DNA of 36,853 bases from Saprospiraceae bacterium. Lineage in GTDB: Bacteria > Bacteroidota > Bacteroidia > Chitinophagales > Saprospiraceae. Shown piece after piece: positions 15,289-24,661 of the stretch. The notes beneath the pieces were generated by a model. It saw nothing but the letters and a program-made list of their open reading frames with translations, ran no database searches and had not been told where the DNA came from. Location: contig JAHDCG010000056.1 in NCBI GenBank assembly GCA_020629965.1, positions 1-36,853 of the forward strand, read 5' to 3'. Both the position numbers and the translations under genes were made by a program. Each line of letters opens with the position of its first letter. Position 1 is the first letter of the stretch.

Positions 15289-15323
15289 ACGGGCAACAGT
15301 CAACGGACAACCGACAACGAACT
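15289..15323. repeat. Word repeat array, family G (GACAACC)
   Basis: Words GGGCAAC, AGTCAAC, GGACAAC, CGACAAC, with the TAG stop of moaE (15322-15324, minus strand) at its right edge. Confidence 0.6.
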
Positions 15324-15738
15324 AAGGATGCGCCGAAACCCAAACCTCCCCGTCCGTAAAAATCTCCTTTTTCCAAATCGGCACGGTCTCTTTCAAAGTA
15401 TCTATCGCAAATTGACAAGCCGCAAAAGCATCCGCCCGGTGCGGACAACTCACGGCAATCACCACCGCTGTCCCGCCCACCGGCAGCGTACCGACCCGAT
15501 GATGTACCGCCACCCGCCGCGCCGGAAAATCAGCCAAAATACGCTCCGCAATCTTCCGCATTTCTTTTATCGCCATACGCTCGTAGGCTTCAAATTCCAA
15601 ACGCAAAACCTCTTTCCCCTGCGTAAATTTTCTGACCGTACCGACAAAAGTGACAATGCCGCCCGCCTCCGGATGCGTGACGAATTGCTCGGCGAGAACA
15701 GAGGTAAAATCTTCCGAAAAAATGCGAATGTCAGTCAT
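15322..15738 (-). CDS. moaE: Molybdopterin synthase catalytic subunit
   Basis: The start is placed at ATG 15738 (MTDIRIFSEDF), giving 138 residues, close to the usual 140-150. The open frame continues upstream to 15867, but that part reads through word repeats. MoaE signatures are GGIVTFVGTVR near residue 28, HHRVGTLPVGG near 80 and the lysine-rich catalytic segment KETVPIWKKEIFTDG near the C-terminus, which contains the conserved active-site lysines. With MoaD it transfers sulfur to cyclic pyranopterin monophosphate to make molybdopterin in the cytosol. It follows moaA on the same strand, 147 bp apart. moaD, moaC and moeA are not in the window. Confidence 0.92.
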   Translation of the reverse strand: MTDIRIFSEDFTSVLAEQFVTHPEAGGIVTFVGTVRKFTQGKEVLRLEFEAYERMAIKEMRKIAERILADFPARRVAVHHRVGTLPVGGTAVVIAVSCPHRADAFAACQFAIDTLKETVPIWKKEIFTDGEVWVSAHP

Positions 15739-15739
15739 A

Positions 15740-15763
15740 AGGTAGGTGGTAGGTGGTGGCAGA
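15740..15763. repeat. Word repeat array, family D (GGTAGGTGGTAGGTGG)
   Basis: GGTAGGTGGTAGGTGGTGG begins 2 bp upstream of the moaE start codon. Confidence 0.6.
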
Positions 15764-15845
15764 AAACAGCAGCAGCTACTAAAATCCCAAAAACGAAAAA
15801 GAAAAATCAAATTAACCACAATCCAAAGCAAATCACGAAAACTCC

Positions 15846-15884
15846 TCGTACATCGTACATCGTACATCGTAATTCGTAAATCGT
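15846..15884. repeat. Word repeat array, family A
   Basis: CGTACATCGTACATCGTACA continues as ATTCGTAAATCGT. It ends immediately before the TAG stop of moaA (15886-15888, minus strand). Confidence 0.75.
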
Positions 15885-15885
15885 C

Positions 15886-16863
15886 CTATCCTCCGATGCT
15901 TGTCATACTTTCAAACGCGGCATTGCGCCCCGCTTCCGCTGCGTGACCGTCCTTCGCTTTTCCGTGTACAGCATTTTGCAAAAGAGCGGCAAGTTCCGAA
16001 TCCGTCGCGCCGTTGCGCATGAAGTCTTTGATATTGAAAACGCCGCTGTCGTACAAGCAGGTTTTCAAAACACCTTGCGGTGTGAGACGCAGCCGGTTAC
16101 AAGTGCCGCAAAAACTGCGAGTGTAGGCCGCGATAATGCCGACTTTTCCGCGATACCCGTCGATTTTATATTCCTGTGCCGTAGCCGATTTTACAAAGGG
16201 CAGACGGGTCAGAGCGGGCAGATTTTCACGCAAATGTCGTTCGATTGCCGTGTGATTCCAAGCAAAATTTTCGTACGTGCGACCGGTGCCGTTGAAGGGC
16301 ATTTCTTCGATAAAGCGAACGGACAGCGGGTTGTCTTTTGCCAATTCAGCCAACGGCACGAGGTCGTCGATATTGCGACCGGGCATGACGACGGCATTGA
16401 TTTTTACGGGAATATCGTGCTGTAGCAATTCCTCTAAAGTCTGCATGACCTGCGGCAGCAAATCCCGCCGTGTGATGTCGAAAAAGCGGTCGCGGTCGAG
16501 GCTGTCGAGACTTAAATTGACACTGTTGATACCGATATTTTTAAATTCGGAAACGAGGTCGGCGGTCAGCGTGCCGTTGGTAGTCAAATTAACGGTGTCG
16601 ATGCCGTCGATGCGAGCGAGATTGGCGATAAATTTATCCATATCGCGGCGCACAAAGGGTTCGCCGCCGGTGATGCGAATTTTATTAACGCCGAGGTTTG
16701 CGGTGACGGTCAGCAGGCGCAGCATTTCTTCGTAAGTCAGCAAATTTTCGCGCGGACTGTAAGCGATACCTGCTTCGGGCATGCAATAAAAGCAGCGCAA
16801 ATTGCAGCGGTCGGTGACGCCGAGACGCAGGTAATTCAGCGTGCGCTCGTGGCGGTCGGTCAA
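15886..16863 (-). CDS. moaA: GTP 3',8-cyclase, radical SAM enzyme of molybdenum cofactor synthesis
   Basis: 325 residues, the normal MoaA length. The N-terminal radical SAM cluster ligands are C20-x3-C24-x2-C27 (TDRCNLRCFYCMPE). A TGGEPFVRRD motif near residue 65 is involved in S-adenosylmethionine binding, and the C-terminal second [4Fe-4S] site has the pattern C-x2-C-x13-C (SFCGTCNRLRLTPQG, then KTCLY). The chain ends in Gly-Gly (TSIGG), a feature important for activity in this family. It converts GTP to 3',8-cyclo-7,8-dihydro-GTP, the first step of molybdopterin synthesis, with MoaC acting next. A TACCTTTA sequence at 16913-16920 (minus strand) is a weak promoter candidate. Confidence 0.95.
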   Translation of the reverse strand: MTDRHERTLNYLRLGVTDRCNLRCFYCMPEAGIAYSPRENLLTYEEMLRLLTVTANLGVNKIRITGGEPFVRRDMDKFIANLARIDGIDTVNLTTNGTLTADLVSEFKNIGINSVNLSLDSLDRDRFFDITRRDLLPQVMQTLEELLQHDIPVKINAVVMPGRNIDDLVPLAELAKDNPLSVRFIEEMPFNGTGRTYENFAWNHTAIERHLRENLPALTRLPFVKSATAQEYKIDGYRGKVGIIAAYTRSFCGTCNRLRLTPQGVLKTCLYDSGVFNIKDFMRNGATDSELAALLQNAVHGKAKDGHAAEAGRNAAFESMTSIGG

Positions 16864-17275
16864 AGTTTTTATATGTTTTTTAGTTTGAATAGCGGTATCG
16901 TTTCTTTTGGTGTAAAGGTAAAGAACAGCGGAGAAGGTCGGAAGTTTGTGGGTGGATTATTTTGCGGCAAGATAAATGTGTCTCTGCTGTTTTGGATGAT
17001 TTGGATAAACGGACAATGCGGAATGAAGCGGATTTTAACTCGCCCTTGTAAAAACCGGGAACTTACATTTGTACTGACGTGGGATAACACGTTTCTTTCG
17101 GAGATGAACCTTGTTGCTTTTTGCGTATCTGTTTTAATAATTTCTACCGCTTTCGCAAAGGTTCGCTGCCGCCCTCGCCTTAGACGCGTTTTCCCGCGTC
17201 TCTACAAAAGCTAAACCCGTTATTTTCTGAGGAAAATAACGGGTTTTACTTTTTAAAAATTCTGCTTACCCTTCC
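16864..17275. other. Gene-free region upstream of moaA
   Basis: 412 bp. It contains a weak -7-like box (TACCTTTA, minus strand, 16913-16920), a small hairpin AGACGCG/CGCGTCT at 17182-17201 of a type common in Bacteroidota intergenic DNA, and the terminator at 17213-17246. A plus-strand frame of 121 codons overlaps the moaA start and has no family features; it is not called. Confidence 0.5.
17213..17246 (-). terminator. Intrinsic terminator hairpin
   Basis: AAACCCGTTATTTTC and GAAAATAACGGGTTT form a perfect 15-bp stem around TGAG. It begins 30 bp beyond the stop of the sorting-domain protein at 17276 (minus strand). On that strand the stem runs into AGCTTTTG, a modest U-tract. Confidence 0.75.
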
Positions 17276-19861
17276 CTATTCCGTCTTCACAATTTTAGAA
17301 AAATAACGCACACTCCAATCATTTTTCAAAAAGCGAACGGAATACATACCCGCAGGTAAATCACTCATATCCAAGGTATTATCGGCGTTCACTTCGCGTA
17401 TCAATTTACCCGACACATCAAAGATATCGACGGAATAATCGGAAAGATTACCGTCGGCAATTTTCACGTTAACCATACCCGAAGTCGGATTCGGAAACAA
17501 AACGAACGGATTATGATTTTCCTGCGCCAAATCACGCACCGCCGTATTTCCGGGTGAGGTTTCACCGACGACCGGGTGCATAATTATCGCGCCCGTAAAG
17601 CTCGCGGGAAAACTGCCGAAATCACCGCCGAAACTGTAAAAGGAATTCTCAAAAGCGTTATTTTGCACATCGTAACCGAGACTGAGACCCGCAGTATTGA
17701 CCGAAGTCTGCTGAAAAGCCACGTAAAAATCCGCACCCGCCGGAATATCGACGAAGGTGTACTCACCCGCTTCGTCCTGAATGGCAAAGGTGGTCAAAGC
17801 CTGCAAGGTATCGGTGAAAGAGTCGGGATAAACGGGATTGATAAAGTCGCGGCGGTAGTCCGGTTCGTTTTCGTTGAGGTAAGAAACGGAACTGCTGCCG
17901 TCGGTATCGACCCAGACCTTGAGCGTAAAAAACTTGCTCAATTCACTGTCGCCGTTGATTTCGGAATGCGGGAAGTGGAAGCGCACGCCTTGCAGTTTGG
18001 TAGCGACATTTGCCGTATAGCGAATGGCGAATGCGGGCTGCTCGTTTTGTTGATTGGTGAGGGAAATCGCGAGTTCCGCCGTGCCGTCGTCGTAGGCGTA
18101 GTAATCATCCAAAACGGTGACGGTATTGACCGTGTCGTTTCTCGTTTCTGCTTCGCCCTGATTGATACCGGGATTGAAAGTGTACTGTAAACTCACCCGC
18201 GCACTTTCCGTATCATCCGGATAAGTCTCGAAAGTTTGGCGTACTTGATTCCAAAATTCATTCGGGTCGCGCTCGGAGGTTTCGTAATTTAACGGACTGA
18301 TGCTCAACGGATTGTTTACCGTTCCGGTGGCAGAAAAATTAATCTCGTTTTCCAAATCTTCTACGCTTGCCTCCGTTTCGGCGGCAAGGTTGACATTTTG
18401 ATCGAAGTGGTTGTAGTAGCGGGATACGAAGTCATCATCCCGGATTTCCTGCGCAGGATTTGCAATAAATTGCTCGAAAGGCATGGAGGTGTAACGCGCT
18501 AAAATATCGCCCGGTTTGGTGACAAATGCGACGTCATTGTTGAATGCAGTAGAATCTACCAGAGTATTTTCCTCAATGCGAATGTAGTCCACGTGCCAAG
18601 TATCGGTTACGCCGGCGGGCGCGTGGTACGAGAGAAAACGGAATTGAAACTCACTGTGAAAATATTGCTCTTCGTCAATCGGCACGGCGGTAAATTCCCA
18701 AGCTACGGGCAGCGCATCGCCCGAAGCGATACCGGACCAGGAAGCGACGGTATTCCACTGTCGGTCTGCGTTGCGAAACTGTAATTCGAGCGAGTCCGCG
18801 AAGTTGGGAATATAGCTCAGACCCTGCGCAATGGTGTAGCATTTAAAGAAAATATTATCGTCGGCGTCTTTGTCGCTGAGGTCGATAAATTTGGAAGTCA
18901 AACGGTCGCCCTGCCCCACAAAATCATAAGGACTGCCGCCGCGGTCTAAACCGTCGAAACTCGCAAAATTAATAGACGGCGGGTCGGCTGCCAAATGATT
19001 ATTGATGTAAACCAATTCATCCAAAAAGTTGGCGCGATTGGGATAAACGCCGTCGTTGGTACTGAAATCTTCAAAGAAAGGCAAGTCCAAAGTCTCGCCC
19101 GAAATGGTGTAAGTGACATTGAAAGTATCACAAATACCGAAGTTATCGCAGATTTCGTAGCAGACCAAATCCTGCCCGGGGAAACCGCTCGCCCGGTAAA
19201 AAATACAGGGCGTGGTGATGCTGAATAAAGTCGGGCGCACCTCCTGAAAGCCTTCGCCGTCGTAGTCGTCCGCGCAGTCCAAAACCTCCGAGCAGGCAAT
19301 TTCGCCTTCCAAAAGTCCGTCATCCACACAAAATTCATCGAACACTTCGAAGCCCGCTAAAGTCGGCCCTTCTACATCGTAACTGCGCCCCGCACGCCGC
19401 GCAAAAACGCCCTCGCGGATGGTGTCGCATTGACCGTTAAAAGCACAAATTCGGACGCAAATCGTATCGAAACCAAAGGTAATGTCGGTGCCGGCGGTGT
19501 AATCGACTTCATTATCGACGCGGAAAGTCCCGTCACCGTTGCCGATAGCACCGCCGTTATTAAGGACGCTGCATTCCAAAATTTCGATGAGATTGATGCT
19601 GTCGCCCAGCAAATTTGAGCCGAGAGTATCCAAAGGGATAGTAATCGTTTCGCCCGCCGTCGAGATGTATTGAAACGGCTCGTTGGGCGGACAGTCCACT
19701 TTTAACGCCGGGTTATAGACACCGTATTTGGCTTCCGAAGCGGCGCGTTCGGCGGCAACTTTTTGCTTTAAAATAACGTTGCCGCGCAGCGGTTCGAGTG
19801 TTTGGGCGGAAAGTGAAAAAGAACAAAAAAGAGTAAAAAGGAGTGCGTAAATCAGGCGCAT
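17276..19861 (-). CDS. Large secreted protein with T9SS type A sorting domain
   Basis: 861 residues with signal peptide MRLIYALLFTLFCSFSLSAQ. The N-terminal 250 residues are cysteine-rich and beta-rich (CVRICAFNGQCDT, CYEICDNFGICDTF), suggesting disulfide-linked beta-sandwich repeats. Residues of about 255-420 (LDLPFFEDFSTNDGVYPNRA through WHVDYIRIEE) resemble a MAM/jelly-roll carbohydrate-binding-like domain common in Bacteroidota secreted proteins. The C-terminus is a type A sorting domain: FVLFPNPTSG, VDIFDVSGKLI, DLPAGMYSVRF and final KIVKTE. The chain probably crosses the outer membrane by the type IX system. No protease or glycosidase active-site motif was noticed, so adhesion or a structural role is possible. 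It is followed by a terminator at 17213-17246. Confidence 0.87.
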   Translation of the reverse strand: MRLIYALLFTLFCSFSLSAQTLEPLRGNVILKQKVAAERAASEAKYGVYNPALKVDCPPNEPFQYISTAGETITIPLDTLGSNLLGDSINLIEILECSVLNNGGAIGNGDGTFRVDNEVDYTAGTDITFGFDTICVRICAFNGQCDTIREGVFARRAGRSYDVEGPTLAGFEVFDEFCVDDGLLEGEIACSEVLDCADDYDGEGFQEVRPTLFSITTPCIFYRASGFPGQDLVCYEICDNFGICDTFNVTYTISGETLDLPFFEDFSTNDGVYPNRANFLDELVYINNHLAADPPSINFASFDGLDRGGSPYDFVGQGDRLTSKFIDLSDKDADDNIFFKCYTIAQGLSYIPNFADSLELQFRNADRQWNTVASWSGIASGDALPVAWEFTAVPIDEEQYFHSEFQFRFLSYHAPAGVTDTWHVDYIRIEENTLVDSTAFNNDVAFVTKPGDILARYTSMPFEQFIANPAQEIRDDDFVSRYYNHFDQNVNLAAETEASVEDLENEINFSATGTVNNPLSISPLNYETSERDPNEFWNQVRQTFETYPDDTESARVSLQYTFNPGINQGEAETRNDTVNTVTVLDDYYAYDDGTAELAISLTNQQNEQPAFAIRYTANVATKLQGVRFHFPHSEINGDSELSKFFTLKVWVDTDGSSSVSYLNENEPDYRRDFINPVYPDSFTDTLQALTTFAIQDEAGEYTFVDIPAGADFYVAFQQTSVNTAGLSLGYDVQNNAFENSFYSFGGDFGSFPASFTGAIIMHPVVGETSPGNTAVRDLAQENHNPFVLFPNPTSGMVNVKIADGNLSDYSVDIFDVSGKLIREVNADNTLDMSDLPAGMYSVRFLKNDWSVRYFSKIVKTE

Positions 19862-20407
19862 GTATATGTTTTTATGTTTTGCCGAATTATGGGTCGGCTT
19901 TCAGTATTGCTCGTGCGTTTTTGAAAACGTATGCGGGGTGAAGATGTTGCTTCAGGAGGAAATTTTGACGCTCTCTCGTGTCTTCAGCCCCCAACTCCAC
20001 GACTGAAGTCGGAACAGACCCGGAGCGGGGAACTTTCTTCGCGCTTGAGTCTGTAGGTAAAACTTTAAATTTATCGGTTCTCTTATTTTGAACAAAAAAT
20101 AAGATTTATGATTGAGTTTTTTGAAATCGAGTCCAAGTTCAAAACGAATTTAAGTTTTGAAAACAGATACTCCCCCGCTCCGGGGGGTGATTGCTTCTAA
20201 ATTTCACCCTTAAACTTAGGCACGGAGCAAGTTCCCCCATTGGGGGTTAGGGGGTTTTCGTGAGCAGAAACCCGCGTCTCAGACCCCCTCCGCCCCCAAT
20301 GGGGGAACCCTACCGGAAGTGACTTGTGCCCGTCAGTGCTCCGGACTTTAGAAGCAATTAACCCTGCCCCGCTCCGGGGGTCGGGGGGTCTTCTATACGG
20401 CTTCCTC
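19862..20407. other. Gene-free region between two T9SS cargo genes
   Basis: 545 bp with no credible gene. It contains a family K C/G-rich copy at about 19990-20036 and the 219-bp fold-back at 20172-20390. No clear TAnnTTTG box for the downstream minus-strand gene was found. Confidence 0.55.
20172..20390. repeat. Nested fold-back inverted repeat, family K
   Basis: Matched arms from outside in: CCCCCGCTCCGGGGGG (20172) with CCCCGCTCCGGGGG near 20367-20380; ATTGCTTCTAAA (20190-20201) with TTTAGAAGCAAT (20347-20358), perfect over 12 bp; GTTCCCCCATTGGGGG (about 20231) with CCCCCAATGGGGGAAC (about 20293). The outer and inner arms are themselves small palindromes. It ends 17 bp from the stop of the gliding-motility-type protein at 20408, so it lies in the transcript tail of that gene. 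Confidence 0.7.
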
Positions 20408-22267
20408 TCACCTCAACAAAGTCACATCCCCGCGCAAAAGTACCGCAGTGCCGTCTAAAAACATGACTTCGGCAACGTAAGTGTAAACGCCGTCCGCTGC
20501 CCGTTCTCCGCCGTTGCGCCTTCCGTCCCAGCCCGAGGCGGGTTGATTGAGCAGCATATTTTCGGAATTGTACAGCAGATTTCCCCAACGGTCATAGACC
20601 TGAAACTTGGTGACTGCCGATACTGCCGCTGCATTGCCGAAGGCGACCAAATTGTCGTTAACGCCGTCGTCGTTGGGCGAAAAGGCGTTGGGAATGTAGA
20701 TGTCGCGGTTTTTAACAACCGAAATAAAAACAGAGTCGGCAGCCAAACAAGCGAGGTCGGAAATCGCGCTAAAGTAAACAAATGCGCTGTTGAGCGGCTG
20801 ATATTCTACGGTGTAGCAATCGGGTTCGCAGTCGATGTTTAGTTCGGGCACCGACCAAAAAGGCTGCATGGAATTGCCGGATGTTTCGGCGGAAAGGGTG
20901 ATGAATTCGCCCAAATCTACTTCCAAATCCTCACCGAGTTCCACGAAAAAGGGCGACTCGGCTTCGATACTGATTGTCGTATCGAGTACACAGCCGAAGC
21001 GGTCGCTGATGAGAATTTGGTAACTGCCTTCCGCCAATCCCGTCGCCGAAAAATTGACTGCGCGCGGACTACCGTCGAATAAAATATCAAAAGGCGACGC
21101 GCCGGCAAGAACGGTATCTAAATTGATGAACCCGTCATTCTCATCGACACAAACCGGACCTTGCGCGGAAAATTCGGCTGCGATTTCCGTATTCGGCACT
21201 ACCGTTAAATCCAAAGTCACGATGCTGTCGCAGCCCGTCGCGGTCAGCAGACTGTCGGTGTAAATGCCGGTCGCATCGTACACGCTGCCGCCGCTCGTGT
21301 AGGTCAAACCCGCACAAATCGAATCGACGGTATTGTAAAATTTGGGAATGACGTTGATAATTTTCACATTGGAAACGACGCGGCATTTGGGATTTTGCAG
21401 ACTGCCGATACCGTTGGCGAGCAAATAACGGTAATAGTAAAAACCGCCCGATAAGTCCGTGTGCGTATAACTCAAATCGGTTTCGCCGGGAATGTCTTCC
21501 CAAGTCACGCCCTCGTCAAAACTTTGCTGCCATTGTACGGCGGGCGTATCGAATTGCTCGCCGATAATGGTTGCGTCGATGACCAAGGGCGAGCCGTCTT
21601 CGCAAATATCGGCAATCTCGTCGGGCAAAATGAAGGCTTCGGGACCGCAGGCGCGAAAGGTGATATTGTCGAGGGCAAGGTCGTTGCCGATGCCGCCGGG
21701 TGCATCATTGCGCAGCGACAAAGTGACGGAAGTCTGACCGGGGTCGGTCACAAAAGTGAAGCCGTAAGTGTTCCAGGTGCCGGTTTCGGGAATGTCGCCG
21801 GTATTAAATTGCTCGACGCCGTCCAACAGAAAAGCGACGCGCGGCAAGATGTAATTTTTGCCCGGCGGAATGACGTTGAAAATGTCGGCGGAAAAAACGT
21901 AGAGTGTATTTTCGCAGAGGTCATCGATTTGTTGTTCGTAAAAAAGACCGGGACTAAAGTCGGCATTCACGACCATCATGTAGCCGTTGGGGTCATTGCT
22001 GTTATCGCTCGGCGTGAGCCAATCGAAGGCGGACGGCCACAAGGACATATCGGCGGTAATGAGGTATTCGCCGTCGAGCGGCGGCGGCGAGGTATCGTAG
22101 TTGTAGCCGGGCGCAATGCCGGGGTCGGTCTGCAAAATATTAGCCGAACCGCTGCCGAAATCTCCTTCGGTAAAGATATTTTCACCGAGATTGCCGGTGC
22201 AGATTTGGGCAGTCAGGAAGCAAGGGAGCAGGCAAGAAAGAATAACAGAGAGTGAATGTCGGTTCAC
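20408..22267 (-). CDS. Secreted protein with gliding-motility-associated C-terminal (T9SS type B) domain
   Basis: 619 residues with signal peptide MNRHSLSVILSCLLPCFLTA. Residues of about 25-210 (ENIFTEGDFGSGSAN through NDLALDNITFRACG) look like a jelly-roll carbohydrate-binding-type module. An Ig-like segment follows (VQWQQSFDEGVTWEDIPG, near 245), with further short beta repeats containing paired cysteines. From about residue 525 the CHU_C type B sorting domain is clear: IYIPNAFSPNDDGVNDNLVAF, FQVYDRWGNLLYNSEN, GWDGRRNGGERAADGVYTYVAEV. Type B cargo is exported by the type IX system and often needs a PorP/SprF-like partner, which is not present here. Function is probably adhesive or structural. 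Confidence 0.88.
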   Translation of the reverse strand: MNRHSLSVILSCLLPCFLTAQICTGNLGENIFTEGDFGSGSANILQTDPGIAPGYNYDTSPPPLDGEYLITADMSLWPSAFDWLTPSDNSNDPNGYMMVVNADFSPGLFYEQQIDDLCENTLYVFSADIFNVIPPGKNYILPRVAFLLDGVEQFNTGDIPETGTWNTYGFTFVTDPGQTSVTLSLRNDAPGGIGNDLALDNITFRACGPEAFILPDEIADICEDGSPLVIDATIIGEQFDTPAVQWQQSFDEGVTWEDIPGETDLSYTHTDLSGGFYYYRYLLANGIGSLQNPKCRVVSNVKIINVIPKFYNTVDSICAGLTYTSGGSVYDATGIYTDSLLTATGCDSIVTLDLTVVPNTEIAAEFSAQGPVCVDENDGFINLDTVLAGASPFDILFDGSPRAVNFSATGLAEGSYQILISDRFGCVLDTTISIEAESPFFVELGEDLEVDLGEFITLSAETSGNSMQPFWSVPELNIDCEPDCYTVEYQPLNSAFVYFSAISDLACLAADSVFISVVKNRDIYIPNAFSPNDDGVNDNLVAFGNAAAVSAVTKFQVYDRWGNLLYNSENMLLNQPASGWDGRRNGGERAADGVYTYVAEVMFLDGTAVLLRGDVTLLR

Positions 22268-22279
22268 GGTAATTTTTTT

Positions 22280-22312
22280 TGTTTAAGCGTTTAGGAGGTT
22301 TAGGCGTTTAGA
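22280..22312. repeat. Word repeat array, family B (GTTTAGGCGTTTA)
   Basis: GTTTAAGCGTTTAGGAGGTT continues as TAGGCGTTTA. It starts 13 bp upstream of the gliding-motility-type gene start at 22267. Confidence 0.65.
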
Positions 22313-22411
22313 TGCCGGGCAGCCCGGATTTCCGATAATGTATTTATTCTGCAAAGTAAAACTATTCGGAAGAATGAAAATATAAACCTGTAACGTGCGT
22401 CCGGTTTCTTG

Positions 22412-22454
22412 CAAAAAAAAACCGAAGACTCGGAAATCAATCCAAATCTTCGGT
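22412..22454 (-). terminator. Intrinsic terminator of dnaK
   Basis: On the minus strand ACCGAAGA and TCTTCGGT form an 8-bp stem around an 18-nt region that can pair further. The stem is followed by a run of nine T. It lies 56 bp beyond the dnaK stop at 22510, in the right orientation to end the dnaK transcript. Confidence 0.8.
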
Positions 22455-22509
22455 CATTTATTTGTACAAGAAAGCACAAGTATTATCGCTCAAAAAGAGC
22501 CGAGGATGC

Positions 22510-24429
22510 TTAGTCTTTCTTGACTTCTTCAAATTCTACGTCGGTCACATCTTCGATGTCATCGACGTTCGTCGTGCCTTGATCAGCACCTGCACCCGGG
22601 TCGCCGCCTGCATTAGCCGCGTCGCCCTGTGAGGCTTGGTACATGTCTTGGCTTGCCGCTTGCCATGCTTCGTTAAGCTTAGCCATGGCAGCGTCGATAC
22701 CGTCGAGGTCTTGGTTTTTGTGTGCTTCTTTCAGCTCACTTACCGCACCTTCGATAACCGATTTTTTCTCGCCGGGAATCTTGTCACCGTACTCTTTCAA
22801 CTGCTTCTCCGTTTGGAAAACCAACTGATCGGCTTGGTTCAGTTTCTCGACGCGCTCTTTCGCTTTGCGGTCTTCGTCGGCGTTCATTTCCGCCTCTTGC
22901 TTCATTTTTTCAATCTCCTCTTTGCTCAAACCGGTCGAAGCCTCGATGCGGATAGATTGCTCTTTGCCCGTACCTTTATCTTTCGCGCTGACATTCAAAA
23001 TACCGTCGGCATCCATGTCGAAAGACACTTCAATTTGCGGTACACCGCGCGGCGCGGGCGGAATGTCACTCAATACGAAACGACCCACAGGGCGGTTATC
23101 TCGTGCCATCGGACGCTCACCCTGCAAAATGTGGATTTCCACACTCGGCTGGTTGTCGCTCGCGGTCGAATATACCTTCGATTTTTTCGTCGGAATGGTG
23201 CTGTTGGCTTCGATGACTACATCGAAAACTCCGCCCATCGTCTCGATACCGAGAGACAGCGGCGTAACGTCCAAAAGCAAGACATCCTGAACGTCTCCGC
23301 TCAATACACCGCCCTGAATAGCTGCACCTACGGCTACTACTTCATCGGGATTTACGCTGCGGTTCGGCTTTTTACCGAAGAATTTTTCGACTGCTTCCTG
23401 AATAGCGGGAATACGCGTCGAACCACCGACCAAAATCACCTCGTCGATGTCGCTCGGCTTCATACCGGCGTCATTGAGGGCAGATTGGCAGGGCTTCAAA
23501 GTGCGCTGTACCAAGTCGTCCGCTAATTGCTCGAATTTAGAGCGGCTGATTTTCACCACCAAGTGCTTCGGCACACCGTCCACTGCGGTAATATAGGGCA
23601 GATTCACTTCCGTCTCCTGACCGGCAGACAATTCGATTTTCGCTTTTTCCGCTGCATCTTTCAGACGCTGCAAAGCCATCGGGTCTTTGCGCAAGTCGAT
23701 ATTTTCTTGTGATTTGAAAGTATCCGCGAGGAAATCCATGAGGACACGGTCAAAATCATCACCACCGAGGTGCGTGTCACCGTTGGTAGATTTTACTTCA
23801 AAGACACCTTCGCCCAATTCCAAAATAGAAATATCGAAAGTACCGCCGCCGAGGTCATAAACCGCGATGGTCATGTCTTTACCGCCTTTGTCGAGACCGT
23901 AAGCGAGTGCTGCCGCCGTCGGCTCGTTGATGATACGACGAATGTTCAAACCCGCGATTTCGCCGGCTTCTTTGGTAGCCTGACGCTGTGAGTCATTGAA
24001 GTAAGCAGGCACGGTAACAACTGCTTCTTTGACCTCGCTGCCGAGGTAATCTTCCGCCGTTTTTTTCATTTTCTGCAAAATCATGGCAGAAATTTCCTGC
24101 GGCGTGTACAAGCGACCGTCGATGTCCACTTTAATGGTGTCATTGTCGCTTTTTAATGCTTCGTAAGCCGCACGCTGTGCTTCCGCGCTGACCTCCGAGT
24201 AGCGAGAACCCATAAACCGCTTGATAGAAGAAACGGTACGGGTCGGGTTGGTAATTGCTTGTCGTTTGGCGGGGGCACCGATTTTGCGCTCGCCGTTGTC
24301 CATGAAGGCAACTACGGACGGCGTCGTGCGTGCGCCTTCGTCGTTTGCGATGACTTTAGGCTCGTTACCTTCCATTACGGCTACGCAAGAGTTGGTAGTA
24401 CCTAAGTCAATTCCGATAATTTTACTCAT
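22510..24429 (-). CDS. dnaK: Chaperone DnaK (Hsp70)
   Basis: 639 residues from ATG 24429 ([14 protein letters not shown]). The open frame reaches 24477, but the 16 extra lysine-rich residues are not part of DnaK. ATPase domain: [13 protein letters not shown] at 5, [17 protein letters not shown] near 140, [13 protein letters not shown] near 172, [12 protein letters not shown] near 195 and [13 protein letters not shown] near 335. The substrate domain includes [14 protein letters not shown] (about 393) and the [14 protein letters not shown] loop. The lid is helical and charged, and the tail ends [13 protein letters not shown]. It is an ATP-dependent folding chaperone working with DnaJ and GrpE, neither of which is in the window. 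It is monocistronic, with its own terminator and a 597-bp divergent upstream region. No CIRCE element was found. Confidence 0.98.
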   Translation of the reverse strand: MSKIIGIDLGTTNSCVAVMEGNEPKVIANDEGARTTPSVVAFMDNGERKIGAPAKRQAITNPTRTVSSIKRFMGSRYSEVSAEAQRAAYEALKSDNDTIKVDIDGRLYTPQEISAMILQKMKKTAEDYLGSEVKEAVVTVPAYFNDSQRQATKEAGEIAGLNIRRIINEPTAAALAYGLDKGGKDMTIAVYDLGGGTFDISILELGEGVFEVKSTNGDTHLGGDDFDRVLMDFLADTFKSQENIDLRKDPMALQRLKDAAEKAKIELSAGQETEVNLPYITAVDGVPKHLVVKISRSKFEQLADDLVQRTLKPCQSALNDAGMKPSDIDEVILVGGSTRIPAIQEAVEKFFGKKPNRSVNPDEVVAVGAAIQGGVLSGDVQDVLLLDVTPLSLGIETMGGVFDVVIEANSTIPTKKSKVYSTASDNQPSVEIHILQGERPMARDNRPVGRFVLSDIPPAPRGVPQIEVSFDMDADGILNVSAKDKGTGKEQSIRIEASTGLSKEEIEKMKQEAEMNADEDRKAKERVEKLNQADQLVFQTEKQLKEYGDKIPGEKKSVIEGAVSELKEAHKNQDLDGIDAAMAKLNEAWQAASQDMYQASQGDAANAGGDPGAGADQGTTNVDDIEDVTDVEFEEVKKD

Positions 24430-24502
24430 ATATAATTGATTTTTGTTTTTAGCTTTTAATTTCATTTGCCTCTTCAAAAAAAAGGCTCGACATTTTTAAA
24501 AA

Positions 24503-24523
24503 GAACAAATAATTAACTTGTTC
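24503..24523. promoter_or_regulatory. Dyad GAACAA-N9-TTGTTC upstream of dnaK
   Basis: Perfect 6-bp inverted arms with 9 bp between them, centred about 84 bp upstream of the dnaK start. The N9 spacing echoes CIRCE (TTAGCACTC-N9-GAGTGCTAA), but the arms do not match it. It may be an operator for another repressor, or chance. Confidence 0.25.
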
Positions 24524-24661
24524 GATAAAAAATCCACTCTCTCTATATCAATCGCTGTACCGGCACGATTTTACGTCTTTTTTGTGCCGGACTGTCTTCA
24601 TTTGGCTGAAAAAACGGCAAAAGACTGACAAATCGGCTGACAAAACGACAGGTCAGAAAAA

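Larger units (their letters stand above)
14754..15321. other. Gene-free region upstream of the polysaccharide cluster
   Basis: 568 bp between moaE and the Wzz/Wzc-like gene. It holds the promoter at 14992-15021, a roughly 240-nt leader of the polysaccharide transcript, imperfect direct repeats at 15113-15217 and a family G word repeat at 15289-15323. A 64-codon minus-strand frame (14800-14994) starts with TTG inside the promoter box and has no protein features, so it is not called. Confidence 0.6.

Noticed and set aside
16849-17214. Plus-strand frame of 121 codons opposite the moaA start region
   Set aside because: It overlaps the moaA N-terminus in antisense, runs through a small hairpin repeat, and has no domain, signal or composition support.
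24430-24560. CIRCE heat-shock operator upstream of dnaK
   Set aside because: No TTAGCACTC-N9-GAGTGCTAA match on either strand; only an unrelated GAACAA/TTGTTC dyad.
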